From Chitinispirillum sp. (GTDB lineage Bacteria; Fibrobacterota; Chitinivibrionia; Chitinivibrionales; Chitinispirillaceae), in contig SKJJ01000022.1 in the NCBI GenBank assembly GCA_007115975.1, positions 1 through 42,714 of the forward strand: a stretch of DNA of 42,714 nucleotides, given 5' to 3'. Numbering within the stretch: the first letter of the stretch is position 1; the number at the start of each line of letters is the position of its first letter. A program made the position numbers and the translations under genes. The notes beneath the pieces were generated by a model. The model saw only the letters and a program-made list of their open reading frames with translations, was not told the origin of the DNA and did no database searches. Below, one piece after another: positions 35,657 to 42,714 of this stretch.

Positions 35657-37384
35657 ATGATATTTGGAAACAGAAAGAATAAGCTGCTGTTAAGTTTAGG
35701 GATTTTTCTTGTAACTGGATGCGCTTACTTTAATGTATTCTACAATGCCAACCAGGCATATGATATGGCGCAACGAGAGCATAAAGAACTTATGGAAGAC
35801 CACCCGGACAGTCTCTATGTACATCCTCCCACAGGGGTCGTTTCAAATTACCAGAGAGCCATAGAGAAGTCGGCAAAGATGATGGATCTGCATGAGGAGA
35901 GCAGGTGGAATGAAGAGGGCGTTTTTCTCATCGCAAAATCATTGTATTACAAGGGTGACCATTTTCTGGCTTTACGACAACTCCGTTCCTTTCAGGAGCT
36001 GTATCCTGAAAGTGAACATATCCCCTTAAGCTATCTCTATAAAGCAAAGGCCAATATTATCACAGGAAATCTGGCAAAAGCAGAGGAACAGCTTGAGTTT
36101 ATTGTCGATAATTTCCCCCATATGGACAGTGATCATCAAATCACAATGCTTTTGGTTGAAGTAGCGCACAGGCGCGGAGGACGCTCTCAGGCGATTAACC
36201 TTCTGGAAAGAATTCTTCAAACCCCTCTTTCTGATATGGAAAGAGCACGGTTGCTGTTAAAAACAGCTGAGCTCTATATTGAAATGGGCCGTTTTGAAAG
36301 GGCTTATGGACTTCTGAACACCGTTCCAAGAAATCGTAGAACCCGGCAGATGCCTTTTATCTACAAAGTTGACCGGGCTCTGCTTGAATGTTATATGCAA
36401 AGAGACACACTCGATGTCGCTCTCGAATTTGTGGGGCAGATGGTTCGTAACAGGACATATTTTACTTATCGTGATGAGCTTTTGCTGGAAATGGGGTACA
36501 TATTACGGGATATGGACAGGACTGATGAAGCAATAGAGGTCTTCAACCGCTTGGCACGTGAGGATGAAACCGATCGTTCCACTATCTCCGGCAAAGCATG
36601 GATAGCCCTCGCAGACATATATCTGAGGCAAATAGGTGATCTTGAGAAGGCCGGGGACGCCTACTCAAATGCAGCAAGAACAACCGATACCTCTGTTTCA
36701 AACTTTGCATCCCGAAGGTTTGATGCCATTAAGCAGTTAGAGCTTCTGCGAAATCCTGATTCAACAGATACAAGAACACAGGAGTTGCGGGATTACAAGG
36801 TCGCTGAACTTTTCAAATTTGAGCTGAAAAATCCCGATTCCGCATTTTTTCAGTTTGTTAAGTTGTCTCAAGGGGACTGGGAAGATACGACTCTTATTCC
36901 CCGGTCTCTCTCTATGGCAGCCATTATTGCCCGATCTGAAATGGGGGATACTCTAACCTCTGACAGTCTCTTCAATGAGGTGATCGGCAACTATCCGGTA
37001 AGTAAGTATGCTCGTAATGCACAGATTATAATGCGTGCACCGGTAACTGTCGAGACCGATGTCGAGCTTGCTGATAAGGAGTACAGAAAAGCAGAAGAGC
37101 TCTACTACAATGAAGGAAATACTACAGAAGCGATACGAGTCTTCTTCAATATACACCGAGATTTTCCGGAGCTGGAAATTGCGCCAAAAAGTCTGTATGC
37201 CGCGGCCTATCTTACCGACAATGAACTGCAGAGAAACAGATCTGCAATGACGCTGTACCAGAGACTATGTGAGTTGTACCCGGAGAGTGAATACTGCACA
37301 CAAATGGCTGAACCACGAATCAATGCCGCACAAAATGCCATTGATTCCACGCAGAGCAGAGCCGTTGAAACCCGCACCGAATAG
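35657..37384 (+). CDS. TPR-containing lipoprotein
   Basis: From ATG 35657, with AGGGA upstream, this is a 575-residue lipoprotein. The signal segment ends in L-V-T-G-C, giving a lipidated Cys22, followed by A-Y-F-N-V-F-Y-N-A. An upstream ATG at 35606 is in frame but would bury the lipobox 17 residues further in, so I reject it. The mature part is a series of TPR-like helical pairs (about 60-330 and 440-560), including Y-Y-K-G-D-H-F-L-A-L-R-Q-L and L-Y-P-E-S-E motifs like those of outer-membrane assembly lipoproteins such as BamD and YbgF. A role in envelope assembly or secretion as a scaffold is inferred. I recall similar C-A-Y-x-N-x-F-Y-N-A proteins in Fibrobacterota. Confidence 0.8.
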   Translation: MIFGNRKNKLLLSLGIFLVTGCAYFNVFYNANQAYDMAQREHKELMEDHPDSLYVHPPTGVVSNYQRAIEKSAKMMDLHEESRWNEEGVFLIAKSLYYKGDHFLALRQLRSFQELYPESEHIPLSYLYKAKANIITGNLAKAEEQLEFIVDNFPHMDSDHQITMLLVEVAHRRGGRSQAINLLERILQTPLSDMERARLLLKTAELYIEMGRFERAYGLLNTVPRNRRTRQMPFIYKVDRALLECYMQRDTLDVALEFVGQMVRNRTYFTYRDELLLEMGYILRDMDRTDEAIEVFNRLAREDETDRSTISGKAWIALADIYLRQIGDLEKAGDAYSNAARTTDTSVSNFASRRFDAIKQLELLRNPDSTDTRTQELRDYKVAELFKFELKNPDSAFFQFVKLSQGDWEDTTLIPRSLSMAAIIARSEMGDTLTSDSLFNEVIGNYPVSKYARNAQIIMRAPVTVETDVELADKEYRKAEELYYNEGNTTEAIRVFFNIHRDFPELEIAPKSLYAAAYLTDNELQRNRSAMTLYQRLCELYPESEYCTQMAEPRINAAQNAIDSTQSRAVETRTE

Positions 37385-37557
37385 GGAAATCTCAATTGTA
37401 ATGAAAAATCTGCCCTGTCAGGAAAAATAGAAGAGGGTACTTCTTCTGACTCAATGAGAGGGTCGGAGAAGTTGTGCTATCAGAGGGAATATCAGCGATG
37501 GGCTGATGAGGTGTAGTTCTGGTGTTTGGGACTCACGATCAAAATAAAAATCATGGA
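37385..37557. other. left part of the long gap before the caspase operon
   Basis: This AT/GC-mixed sequence has no coding frame. GAAGA (37421-) and TTCTTC a few bases on could form a short hairpin after the TPR gene, without a clear T run. Nothing else is recognised here. The remainder of the gap (37558-37763) holds the nested inverted repeat. Confidence 0.35.
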
Positions 37558-37734
37558 TATGCACTTGATTGGTGTTTAGGTAGTTCCGCTCACACTGAGC
37601 GTCCCGATTTCCGAATCGGGACAGGCGAGCTGTTCCCCTTTTCTGGAAAAATGTAGGAACACTTCGATACGGCCGATCGGAATCGTCCTACTCAGTGTGA
37701 GCGGCAAGATGTGCCACCACCAGTCAAGTGCATA
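37558..37734. repeat. nested inverted-repeat element with cloverleaf-like fold
   Basis: The outer arms are TATGCACTTGATTGGTG (37558-37574) and CACCAGTCAAGTGCATA (37718-37734), which pair at 16 of 17 positions, the other being G-T. The next stem is CCGCTCACACTGAG (37586-37599) with CTCAGTGTGAGCGG (37691-37704), 14 of 14. Inside are a hairpin GTCCCGATT/AATCGGGAC (37601-37622), a second TGTTCC/GGAACA with inner TTTTC/GAAAA (37631-37661), and a weaker third CGAT/ATCG around CCGATCGG (37665-37685). It ends 30 bases before the sigma factor frame. It could be a structured leader RNA, an independent RNA or a small mobile repeat. I do not recognise a known family. Confidence 0.85.
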
Positions 37735-37802
37735 ATAGGTAAGAAAGATGTAGCGGTTTATCGGTGTTCAGTCGTCTTAATGATAGAAAAGGGGAGACTG
37801 AT

Positions 37803-38309
37803 TTGGGGTCAGAGTCTTCAGGTGAATTACGGGATTTATACAAACAATATGCCTCAGTGGTTCACTCCCGCTGTGTATCAATTTTGAAGTCTGAAGATGA
37901 TGCATGGGATGCTACTCAGGAGGTTTTTATGAAGCTTAATAGAGCTCTTCCTACAATCAGAAACAAACAGGCCATTTTCTCCTGGCTGATGAGTGCCAGT
38001 ACCAATCACTGCATATCAGTGCTCAGAAGAAGAAAAACCATTGAATTTGATGAGAATATTCATCGGCAGGGTGAGGCGGATATCCCTGTGCAGGAGAAGA
38101 AACTGGCTATGAAAGAGCTGTTCAGGCGTTACTTTCTGCCCTGGAACAAAAAGGTCCAGCAGGTGCTCTTTTACACCTATATAGATGGATATAAGCAGCA
38201 GGAGATAGCAAAACTCACCGGGCTGGGGGAATCTACAATCAGAAAATATCTTACCAATTTTCGCCGGGCCTGTGGTGCTGGGGAAGTTAAGCCTGAGGAG
38301 GTATTATGA
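37803..38309 (+). CDS. ECF-like sigma factor of the caspase operon
   Basis: This is a sigma-70 family protein of 168 residues from TTG 37803, where GGGGAG (37791-37796) is well placed. An in-frame GTG at 37764 would add 13 residues but lacks a ribosome site. Region 2 has L-Y-K-Q-Y...D-D-A-W-D-A-T-Q-E-V-F-M-K-L and F-S-W-L-M. Region 4 has Y-K-Q-Q-E-I-A-K-L-T-G-L with S-T-I-R-K-Y-L. It is diverged from typical ECF factors, notably in region 2 (S-T-N-H-C-I-S-V-L-R-R-R). The stop overlaps the anti-sigma start by four bases (ATGA). The nested repeat directly upstream may control it. Target promoters are unknown; autoregulation is likely by analogy. Confidence 0.82.
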   Translation: MGSESSGELRDLYKQYASVVHSRCVSILKSEDDAWDATQEVFMKLNRALPTIRNKQAIFSWLMSASTNHCISVLRRRKTIEFDENIHRQGEADIPVQEKKLAMKELFRRYFLPWNKKVQQVLFYTYIDGYKQQEIAKLTGLGESTIRKYLTNFRRACGAGEVKPEEVL

Positions 38310-39106
38310 AACAGGAACCAGGACGGCTTGCACTTCAGAGATATTTCACCGGTGACCTTGAAGATGCCGATGCTCTTGAAATCAGATCTCATTTGGAAAA
38401 CTGTGCTGAGTGCAGCAGATACATAGAAGAGCTTGAAGCTGAGAAAAAACGTTTTTTGAATCTTCATCCGGTTGAAGAGTTTCTGGCTGCCGGTAAAAAG
38501 AAAAAAGTTCTCTTTGGGTTACCTGGTGTTATCCATTCTAAAGGATCTCTGGTGCCTGCATCGGTAGTGGCTCTGCTGTTACTTTTTATAGTTGCTCCTC
38601 TATGGTTTGCAGCTGTAAAAAACAGCAATGTACAGGAGTTTAGATATAAAGGATCGCAACAAATTCAGTTTCTGCTTAAAAGAGATGGAGTAATAGAGAA
38701 GGGGAATCTGTCTGAAACTTTCAGAGATGGTGACCAGATACAGGTTATGTATGAATCCTCAGGTTACCCTTATGTGGCTCTTTTCAGTGTTGACAATAAG
38801 GGTAATATTCATTTCTATCATCCGGATCACAGCTCTCTGTTCTGTACAGTTGATTCAGATTCCGGCACCGGTGCCTATTTCCCTTCGAGTATCATTGTCG
38901 ATGATCAGGGTGAGAATGAGCTCATAGTACTCATGCTCTCCAATGATGCAGTGAAAACAGTTGATGTAAAAAGTTGGATAGAAAATCAGCCTAAATTTGG
39001 TGGTCGTGATCTTGTTGGTCTGGAAAGTCAGCTGCAGTCAAATGTCCTTGGAGATGATTCTGAAATACACACTCTTTTAATAAGAAAACAGCAGGGAAAA
39101 CAGTGA
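38306..39106 (+). CDS. anti-sigma factor with outer DUF4384-like domain
   Basis: This 266-residue membrane protein has a ZAS motif His29-x3-Cys33-x2-Cys36 in its cytoplasmic part, which should hold the preceding sigma factor. One transmembrane helix lies at about residues 83-103. The outer part (about 110-255) has G-D-Q-I-Q-V-M-Y-E-S, Y-V-A-L-F-S-V-D-N-K-G-N-I-H-F-Y-H-P and a Y-F-P-S-S segment. This resembles DUF4384, a beta-rich domain I know from bacterial proteins that also carry caspase domains. Here it is on the anti-sigma factor while the caspase is the next gene. The start has GAGGAGG upstream, and the stop overlaps the next start (GTGA). The domain call is by eye. Confidence 0.8.
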   Translation: MKQEPGRLALQRYFTGDLEDADALEIRSHLENCAECSRYIEELEAEKKRFLNLHPVEEFLAAGKKKKVLFGLPGVIHSKGSLVPASVVALLLLFIVAPLWFAAVKNSNVQEFRYKGSQQIQFLLKRDGVIEKGNLSETFRDGDQIQVMYESSGYPYVALFSVDNKGNIHFYHPDHSSLFCTVDSDSGTGAYFPSSIIVDDQGENELIVLMLSNDAVKTVDVKSWIENQPKFGGRDLVGLESQLQSNVLGDDSEIHTLLIRKQQGKQ

Positions 39107-40620
39107 GAACGACAGCTTTTTCCCTTTGGGTTTTCTGTGTTGTCTCGCTCTGCGCTGCAAATCAGCGGTATGCCCTTCTTGTTGGGGCAGACCGGGGTGG
39201 TGATGAGCTTGCGGTATTAAAGTATGCCCAGTCGGATGCACAGCGGTTTGCAAATGTACTCAAAGGCCCGGGAGAGTTTTCTGATGGAACTATTACTACT
39301 CTTCTTGCCCCGGACAGCGCAGCGATTCACAAAGCACTCAATAAAATCAACGATGTTATACAGAGTAAACCTGATAAGAATACACTTCTGCTGTTCTATT
39401 ACTCCGGACATTCTGATGGGGAGTATCTGTTATTCGAAAATGACAGGTATCCACTTGGGAGTGTGAAAACCTTTCTGGACTCTTCGGGTGCAGATATCAG
39501 AATTGGAATATTTGATGCTTGTTATAGTGGTGCGGTTGTTGCATTCAGGGGTGGGAGGCGCGGTGATCCCTTCTTCATGGCCAGCGAAGAGAAAGTAAAG
39601 GGACAGGTGATAATATCCTCTTCTGCTGCTCACGAACGTGCCCAGGAGTCAGAGACTCTTCAGGGGTCAATATTTACCCACCATTGGCTTAACGGACTTA
39701 AAGGCAGCGCAGATCTTGATGGGGACCGGTATGTTACCCTGAACGAAGCCTATCGGTATGCCTATCATAAAACCATAGAGACATCAGCTTTAACCGGTGG
39801 TGGTCTGCAGCATCCTTCGTATCATTTCAATATTCAGGGGGAAGGTGAAATCCGCCTTACCAACCTGAACCGCTCAGTTTTAAGCGGTGTACTGTTTGAT
39901 AAAAGCTGTCATGGTGCATTTCTGGTTCTAAGCCCCACATTTGCAAATGTGTATGCTGATTTTAACAAGAAGAGCGGTAAAGAGACCTTTATCGCTCTTG
40001 CTCCCGGTGAATACAGTGCAATTAACGGCAGGGAAAGTGATGTTTATATAAAGCACTTTTCGGTCAGTGAAAGTGAGACGGTATATCTGACCAATAGCAT
40101 GCTGGTAAACAGACCTCTGGTTGATGTGACAAGAGTAAAAGGGCCTGAGCAGGCAGAATATGCACCTGCAACTCCGATTAATTACGATGATGCAAAGCTA
40201 AGTAAGTCAATTCAGTGGGGGCTTGGTACAGGTGTAATCTCTGGTTTCTGGAGCAACAGAGGTGCAGATATTTTACTTTCTGCTGTGGGGGTTTTCCCTC
40301 TGGAGGAGGAGAGAAGTCTGTATGGTGATCTGCAGGTTTTGCCCCTTAGAAAAAAGGTAGCTATTGGTGCCGGGGCCAATGTGTATAATCCCGTACTTGA
40401 CTTTGATATGTTTGCCGGAATGGGGGCTGCGCTGTGGTATGACCATCTCGGAGCCGACAGATTTGCACTTGCAGTACGGGCACAAACCGGTTTCAGCAGA
40501 AAAATCAGTGAGAGTATGGAGATTCAGGCACAAATTCCTTTTCTGTTTGTTTTTTCACGGGATATAGGGTTCAGGACCGGGATCGAAATGAGGGTGCTCT
40601 TTTCGGGAAATCGTTTGTAG
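39103..40620 (+). CDS. exported caspase-family (C14) protease with C-terminal beta-barrel-like domain
   Basis: This 505-residue protein starts at GTG, coupled to the anti-sigma gene. A signal peptide (about residues 1-19) is followed by a caspase-like domain (about 22-245). The catalytic His103 lies in Y-Y-S-G-H-S-D-G and Cys140 in D-A-C-Y-S-G. Prokaryotic caspases cut after specific residues, often Arg or Lys, in target proteins. A middle beta-rich part (about 250-360) follows. Residues about 370-505 look like outer-membrane strands, ending I-S-E-S-M-E-I-Q-A-Q-I-P then G-I-E-M-R-V-L-F. That tail resembles the end of the next protein, so the protease may be anchored in the outer membrane facing the periplasm. 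Its substrate is unknown; the anti-sigma outer domain is one candidate. Confidence 0.85.
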   Translation: MRTTAFSLWVFCVVSLCAANQRYALLVGADRGGDELAVLKYAQSDAQRFANVLKGPGEFSDGTITTLLAPDSAAIHKALNKINDVIQSKPDKNTLLLFYYSGHSDGEYLLFENDRYPLGSVKTFLDSSGADIRIGIFDACYSGAVVAFRGGRRGDPFFMASEEKVKGQVIISSSAAHERAQESETLQGSIFTHHWLNGLKGSADLDGDRYVTLNEAYRYAYHKTIETSALTGGGLQHPSYHFNIQGEGEIRLTNLNRSVLSGVLFDKSCHGAFLVLSPTFANVYADFNKKSGKETFIALAPGEYSAINGRESDVYIKHFSVSESETVYLTNSMLVNRPLVDVTRVKGPEQAEYAPATPINYDDAKLSKSIQWGLGTGVISGFWSNRGADILLSAVGVFPLEEERSLYGDLQVLPLRKKVAIGAGANVYNPVLDFDMFAGMGAALWYDHLGADRFALAVRAQTGFSRKISESMEIQAQIPFLFVFSRDIGFRTGIEMRVLFSGNRL

Positions 40621-40716
40621 CTGCAAAATCCCAAAAAAAATGTAGCTGTTTTGGTCCGGTTAGCTGTCTTATATACAGAAACAAGAATAGTGGGACCTTT
40701 TCAAAGTGAGGGTTAG

Positions 40717-41256
40717 ATGAAAAAAGTGATGCTTTTTGTGATTGTGTCGGGGGTTTTGGTCTGTTCGGCTATGGCTCAGAATACTACACCGCTGAAAATC
40801 TACAGTGGTGGTATCGGCGCAGGCGCCATGGTTGGTCTGGAGCCCGAAGATGATGCTTCATCCGGGCAGTTTTTAAAGTTGTCTTTCGTAAACATGTGGC
40901 AGTTCAGGGAGCAGGTTGCACTCTATGCTGATGTGAACTGGTTTGCACCGGGAAGAAATTTTGGTGCAGAGGGTGGTTTCAGTTTTATGTTCTCTACATC
41001 ATACTTCAGGCCCTTTTTCGGCTTTGGGGTAGGTGGCCACTCCTTTGAGAGTGAAGATGGTGATTTCAGCACCGATTTTGGCCCCTCAGCTACTGCGCAT
41101 ATCGGCTTTATGCTTGAAATCACAGAAACGGTACAAATCAGAGCGCGTGTTCCATATTATGTCGTTCTCAATGAGGCGCGCAATCAGGGTGCCGGGTTTG
41201 ATGTCGGTATAATGTTTAAAAGCCCGCTGAGCGGGGTAAAGAGGATCCATCCCTAA
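40717..41256 (+). CDS. small outer-membrane beta-barrel protein
   Basis: This 179-residue protein has a signal peptide with cleavage after A-M-A near residue 20. The mature part alternates hydrophobic and polar residues with many glycines and aromatics, as in eight-stranded OmpA/OmpX-like barrels. Its C-terminal part (I-T-E-T-V-Q-I-R-A-R-V-P ... G-F-D-V-G-I-M-F) matches the end of the upstream caspase in pattern and spacing, suggesting a shared barrel family. It lies 96 bases after the caspase gene in the same direction, with GTGAGGG some bases before the ATG. It is probably part of the same system or a duplicate of its barrel. Confidence 0.72.
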   Translation: MKKVMLFVIVSGVLVCSAMAQNTTPLKIYSGGIGAGAMVGLEPEDDASSGQFLKLSFVNMWQFREQVALYADVNWFAPGRNFGAEGGFSFMFSTSYFRPFFGFGVGGHSFESEDGDFSTDFGPSATAHIGFMLEITETVQIRARVPYYVVLNEARNQGAGFDVGIMFKSPLSGVKRIHP

Positions 41257-41301
41257 ATGTGGTTATTAGTGAATAAAACAGGTACTTCACAGGAGATAGG
41301 T

Positions 41302-41859
41302 ATGAAAAAATTATTAATCATCTCAGTTTCGGCAGTGGCTGTAGTGGTGTCCGGTTCTTTTGCCGGGGAACAGAACGTCTCGACCCAAAACAGAAACATA
41401 ACGGTTATTCAGGGACATTCGACTGCAGATGGCAGCTCGGATATAACTGAACGGGTATTGGAAGAGTGTATTGTTTCTCTTCCGGCCCTTGGGAGCCTTG
41501 ATGCCCTGGTTGATGCTCAAACAGAGTTTCTTCGGGAGATAAACGGCGAACCGGGAAACAACGATTTCAGAAAATTCTATTCGGCTGCTATCGATATCAA
41601 CTACATGCTTCATCAGAAAGTACTGGTAATCGTAACAAGCAGTACTGTTCAGGCGCAGGATCCGGTGATGAAGGTGGTGGAGAGAAATGTTAAGCAATCG
41701 GTGCGGTTTGAATCAAATCCTGCCAATGGTGATATGTATGCCGGCAGATCCAACAGACAGTATTATTTCAGTACAAGGGAAGGTGCTGTTGAAGATGCAA
41801 AGGCCAGAGCTGCAGTATGGTTAAAGCAGCAGAGTGCTGTTGTTTGCACTGGTGATTAG
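41302..41859 (+). CDS. secreted protein of unknown function
   Basis: ATG 41302 is preferred, because AGGAGATAGG lies just upstream and a clean signal peptide follows (M-K-K-L-L..., cleavage after S-F-A near residue 21). An earlier in-frame ATG at 41257 lacks both. The 185-residue product has a mature domain with D-I-N-Y-M-L-H-Q-K-V-L-V-I-V and a C-terminal A-V-E-D-A-K-A-R-A-A-V-W-L. The latter is a helix type seen in lipoprotein or LPP20-like domains, though I cannot name the family. The LpoB gene follows after 91 bases, and such small exported proteins are often grouped with LpoB homologues. It is probably periplasmic. Confidence 0.65.
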   Translation: MKKLLIISVSAVAVVVSGSFAGEQNVSTQNRNITVIQGHSTADGSSDITERVLEECIVSLPALGSLDALVDAQTEFLREINGEPGNNDFRKFYSAAIDINYMLHQKVLVIVTSSTVQAQDPVMKVVERNVKQSVRFESNPANGDMYAGRSNRQYYFSTREGAVEDAKARAAVWLKQQSAVVCTGD

Positions 41860-41950
41860 AAAGATTGTAGAAACTGTTGAAAACAGCTATTTTAAATGGT
41901 ACATTCATTAACAATTAAGTTATTGGTCTATTCGTTTCTAAGGAGGATTT

Positions 41951-42544
41951 ATGTTCAGCTTTAAATCGGTTGCTTCAATCTTGCTGCTGGTGCTGATTGC
42001 TGGTTGTTCAACAAAAGTGGCACGTGTGGATACCGCTTCAACAATTGACCTTACAGGCAGATGGAATGATACAGATTCCAGACTTGTTGCTGAGGAGATG
42101 ATCAATGATGCTCTCAATCAGCGCTGGCTGTACAGTTGGGAAGCAAAAAATCAGCGCCCAACGGTAATTGTCGGAAATATTAGCAACAGAAGTCACGAGC
42201 ATATCAATACCCAGACCTTTACGCGGAACATCGAGCGGGCACTGCTCAACAGTGGAAGGGTCGATTTTGTAGCAACACGGGATGACCGTGAACAGATCCG
42301 TGAGGAGAGGTTGGATCAGGGTGAACATGCTTCCGTTTATACCCAAAAGCAGATGGGAGAAGAGTACGGAGCAGATCTGATGATGATGGGTACCATCAAT
42401 TCCATAACCGATCAGGAAGGGCGCCGGGCTGTTATCTACTACCAGGTGAATATGGAGCTTGTGGAAATAGAGTCCAACAGGAAAGTCTGGATTGGTGAGA
42501 AGCAGATCAAGAAATATGTTGAGCGTGCAACAACAAAGTTTTGA
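41951..42544 (+). CDS. LpoB-family outer-membrane lipoprotein
   Basis: This 197-residue lipoprotein has a lipobox L-I-A-G-C with Cys19 and a very good ribosome site (AAGGAGG) before the ATG. Family motifs are visible: D-L-T-G-R-W-N-D-T-D-S-R near residue 33, V-G-N-I-S-N-R-S-H-E-H-I, D-D-R-E-Q-I-R-E-E-R, G-A-D-L-M-M-M-G-T-I and a final Y-Q-V-N-M-E-L-V-E-I. In E. coli, LpoB activates the peptidoglycan synthase PBP1B from the outer membrane. This version is the broader family form, which also occurs in bacteria where no such partner is proven. A partially seen lipoprotein gene follows after 36 bases. Confidence 0.85.
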   Translation: MFSFKSVASILLLVLIAGCSTKVARVDTASTIDLTGRWNDTDSRLVAEEMINDALNQRWLYSWEAKNQRPTVIVGNISNRSHEHINTQTFTRNIERALLNSGRVDFVATRDDREQIREERLDQGEHASVYTQKQMGEEYGADLMMMGTINSITDQEGRRAVIYYQVNMELVEIESNRKVWIGEKQIKKYVERATTKF

Positions 42545-42580
42545 TCAGTCAATTATTTTAAACAGGGATTATAATAACTG

Positions 42581-42714
42581 ATGTTTCATCGGTTTTGCCG
42601 AAATAAATACATAAAAGTATTGTTGCTGAGCGCAGCTGTTACGACACTCTCATCGTGTGCCGGACGAAGTGTTTTACGGCAGCAAAAACTTGCTGAATCC
42701 GTTGCTAAGGGAGA
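42581..42714 (+). CDS. lipoprotein, N-terminal part only (runs off the window)
   Basis: An open frame from ATG 42581 continues to the window edge (44 codons plus two bases). It encodes a basic start, a hydrophobic segment (about residues 13-23) and lipobox L-S-S-C, with Cys26 as the probable lipidation site. The mature part begins A-G-R-S-V-L-R-Q-Q-K-L-A. The spacing after LpoB suggests one operon. LpoB homologues are often followed by a larger lipoprotein with helical repeats, but this fragment is too short to classify. Confidence 0.6.
   Translation, partial: MFHRFCRNKYIKVLLLSAAVTTLSSCAGRSVLRQQKLAESVAKG

Noticed and set aside
37656-37687. GGAAC near the second sigma gene as an ECF-type -35 element
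   Set aside because: The sequence belongs to a hairpin arm, and no matching -10 lies at the right distance.

Overview
The window looks like chromosomal DNA of a Gram-negative, envelope-rich bacterium. It encodes beta-barrel proteins, lipobox lipoproteins, an LpoB homologue, two TolQ-type proteins, TonB/TolR partners and a periplasmic chaperone/protease set. The extended SecA, the many TPR proteins, a TPR lipoprotein beginning C-A-Y-F-N-x-F-Y-N-A and the AgmX/Agl-like TolQR cluster remind me of Fibrobacterota (Chitinivibrionia-like). That placement is inference from family resemblance, not from a marker-gene search. No rRNA, tRNA or CRISPR array was recognised.

Layout: (1) 1-205, a 23-bp tandem array, possibly the end of an IS21-type element. 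(2) 212-6862, a pteridine-reductase-like SDR (minus strand), an AmpD-type amidase, a giant exported TPR protein ending at a clear terminator, and an ECF sigma/anti-sigma pair. (3) 7118-15223, one long plus-strand run: a possible small membrane peptide, a FruK/LacC-type kinase, UDP-glucuronate decarboxylase, leuS, an RdgB-type pyrophosphatase, a receiver-PAS histidine kinase and an NtrC-type regulator, with several start/stop overlaps. (4) 15410-19141, minus strand: a VWA-like membrane protein and nadB. (5) 19540-24491, an Agl/Tol/Exb-like motor cluster: a small exported protein, TolQ, a TolQ-TolR fusion, TolR, a TonB/AgmX-type protein and a FliL-like protein. It is followed closely by secA and tmk. 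(6) 28314-32984, envelope quality control: S41 protease, PpiD-like chaperone and FKBP lipoprotein, closed by a 14-bp-stem terminator. (7) 33041-33506, an unexplained non-coding stretch. (8) 33507-37384, a divergent pair: an outer-membrane barrel (minus) and a TPR lipoprotein (plus). (9) 37558-37734, a nested, cloverleaf-like inverted repeat directly upstream of an overlapping sigma factor / anti-sigma / exported caspase operon. It is followed by a barrel protein, a secreted unknown, LpoB and a truncated lipoprotein.

The two most interesting systems are the motor cluster and the caspase operon. In the motor cluster, a TolQ is fused to a TolR whose membrane aspartate is replaced by asparagine, alongside a normal TolR and a FliL-like protein. 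In the caspase operon, the anti-sigma factor carries a DUF4384-like outer domain and the next gene is a periplasmic caspase fused to a small beta-barrel. The barrel resembles the separate outer-membrane protein encoded just downstream. Together these suggest an envelope-sensing circuit in which a caspase may act on the sigma/anti-sigma switch or be its main output.
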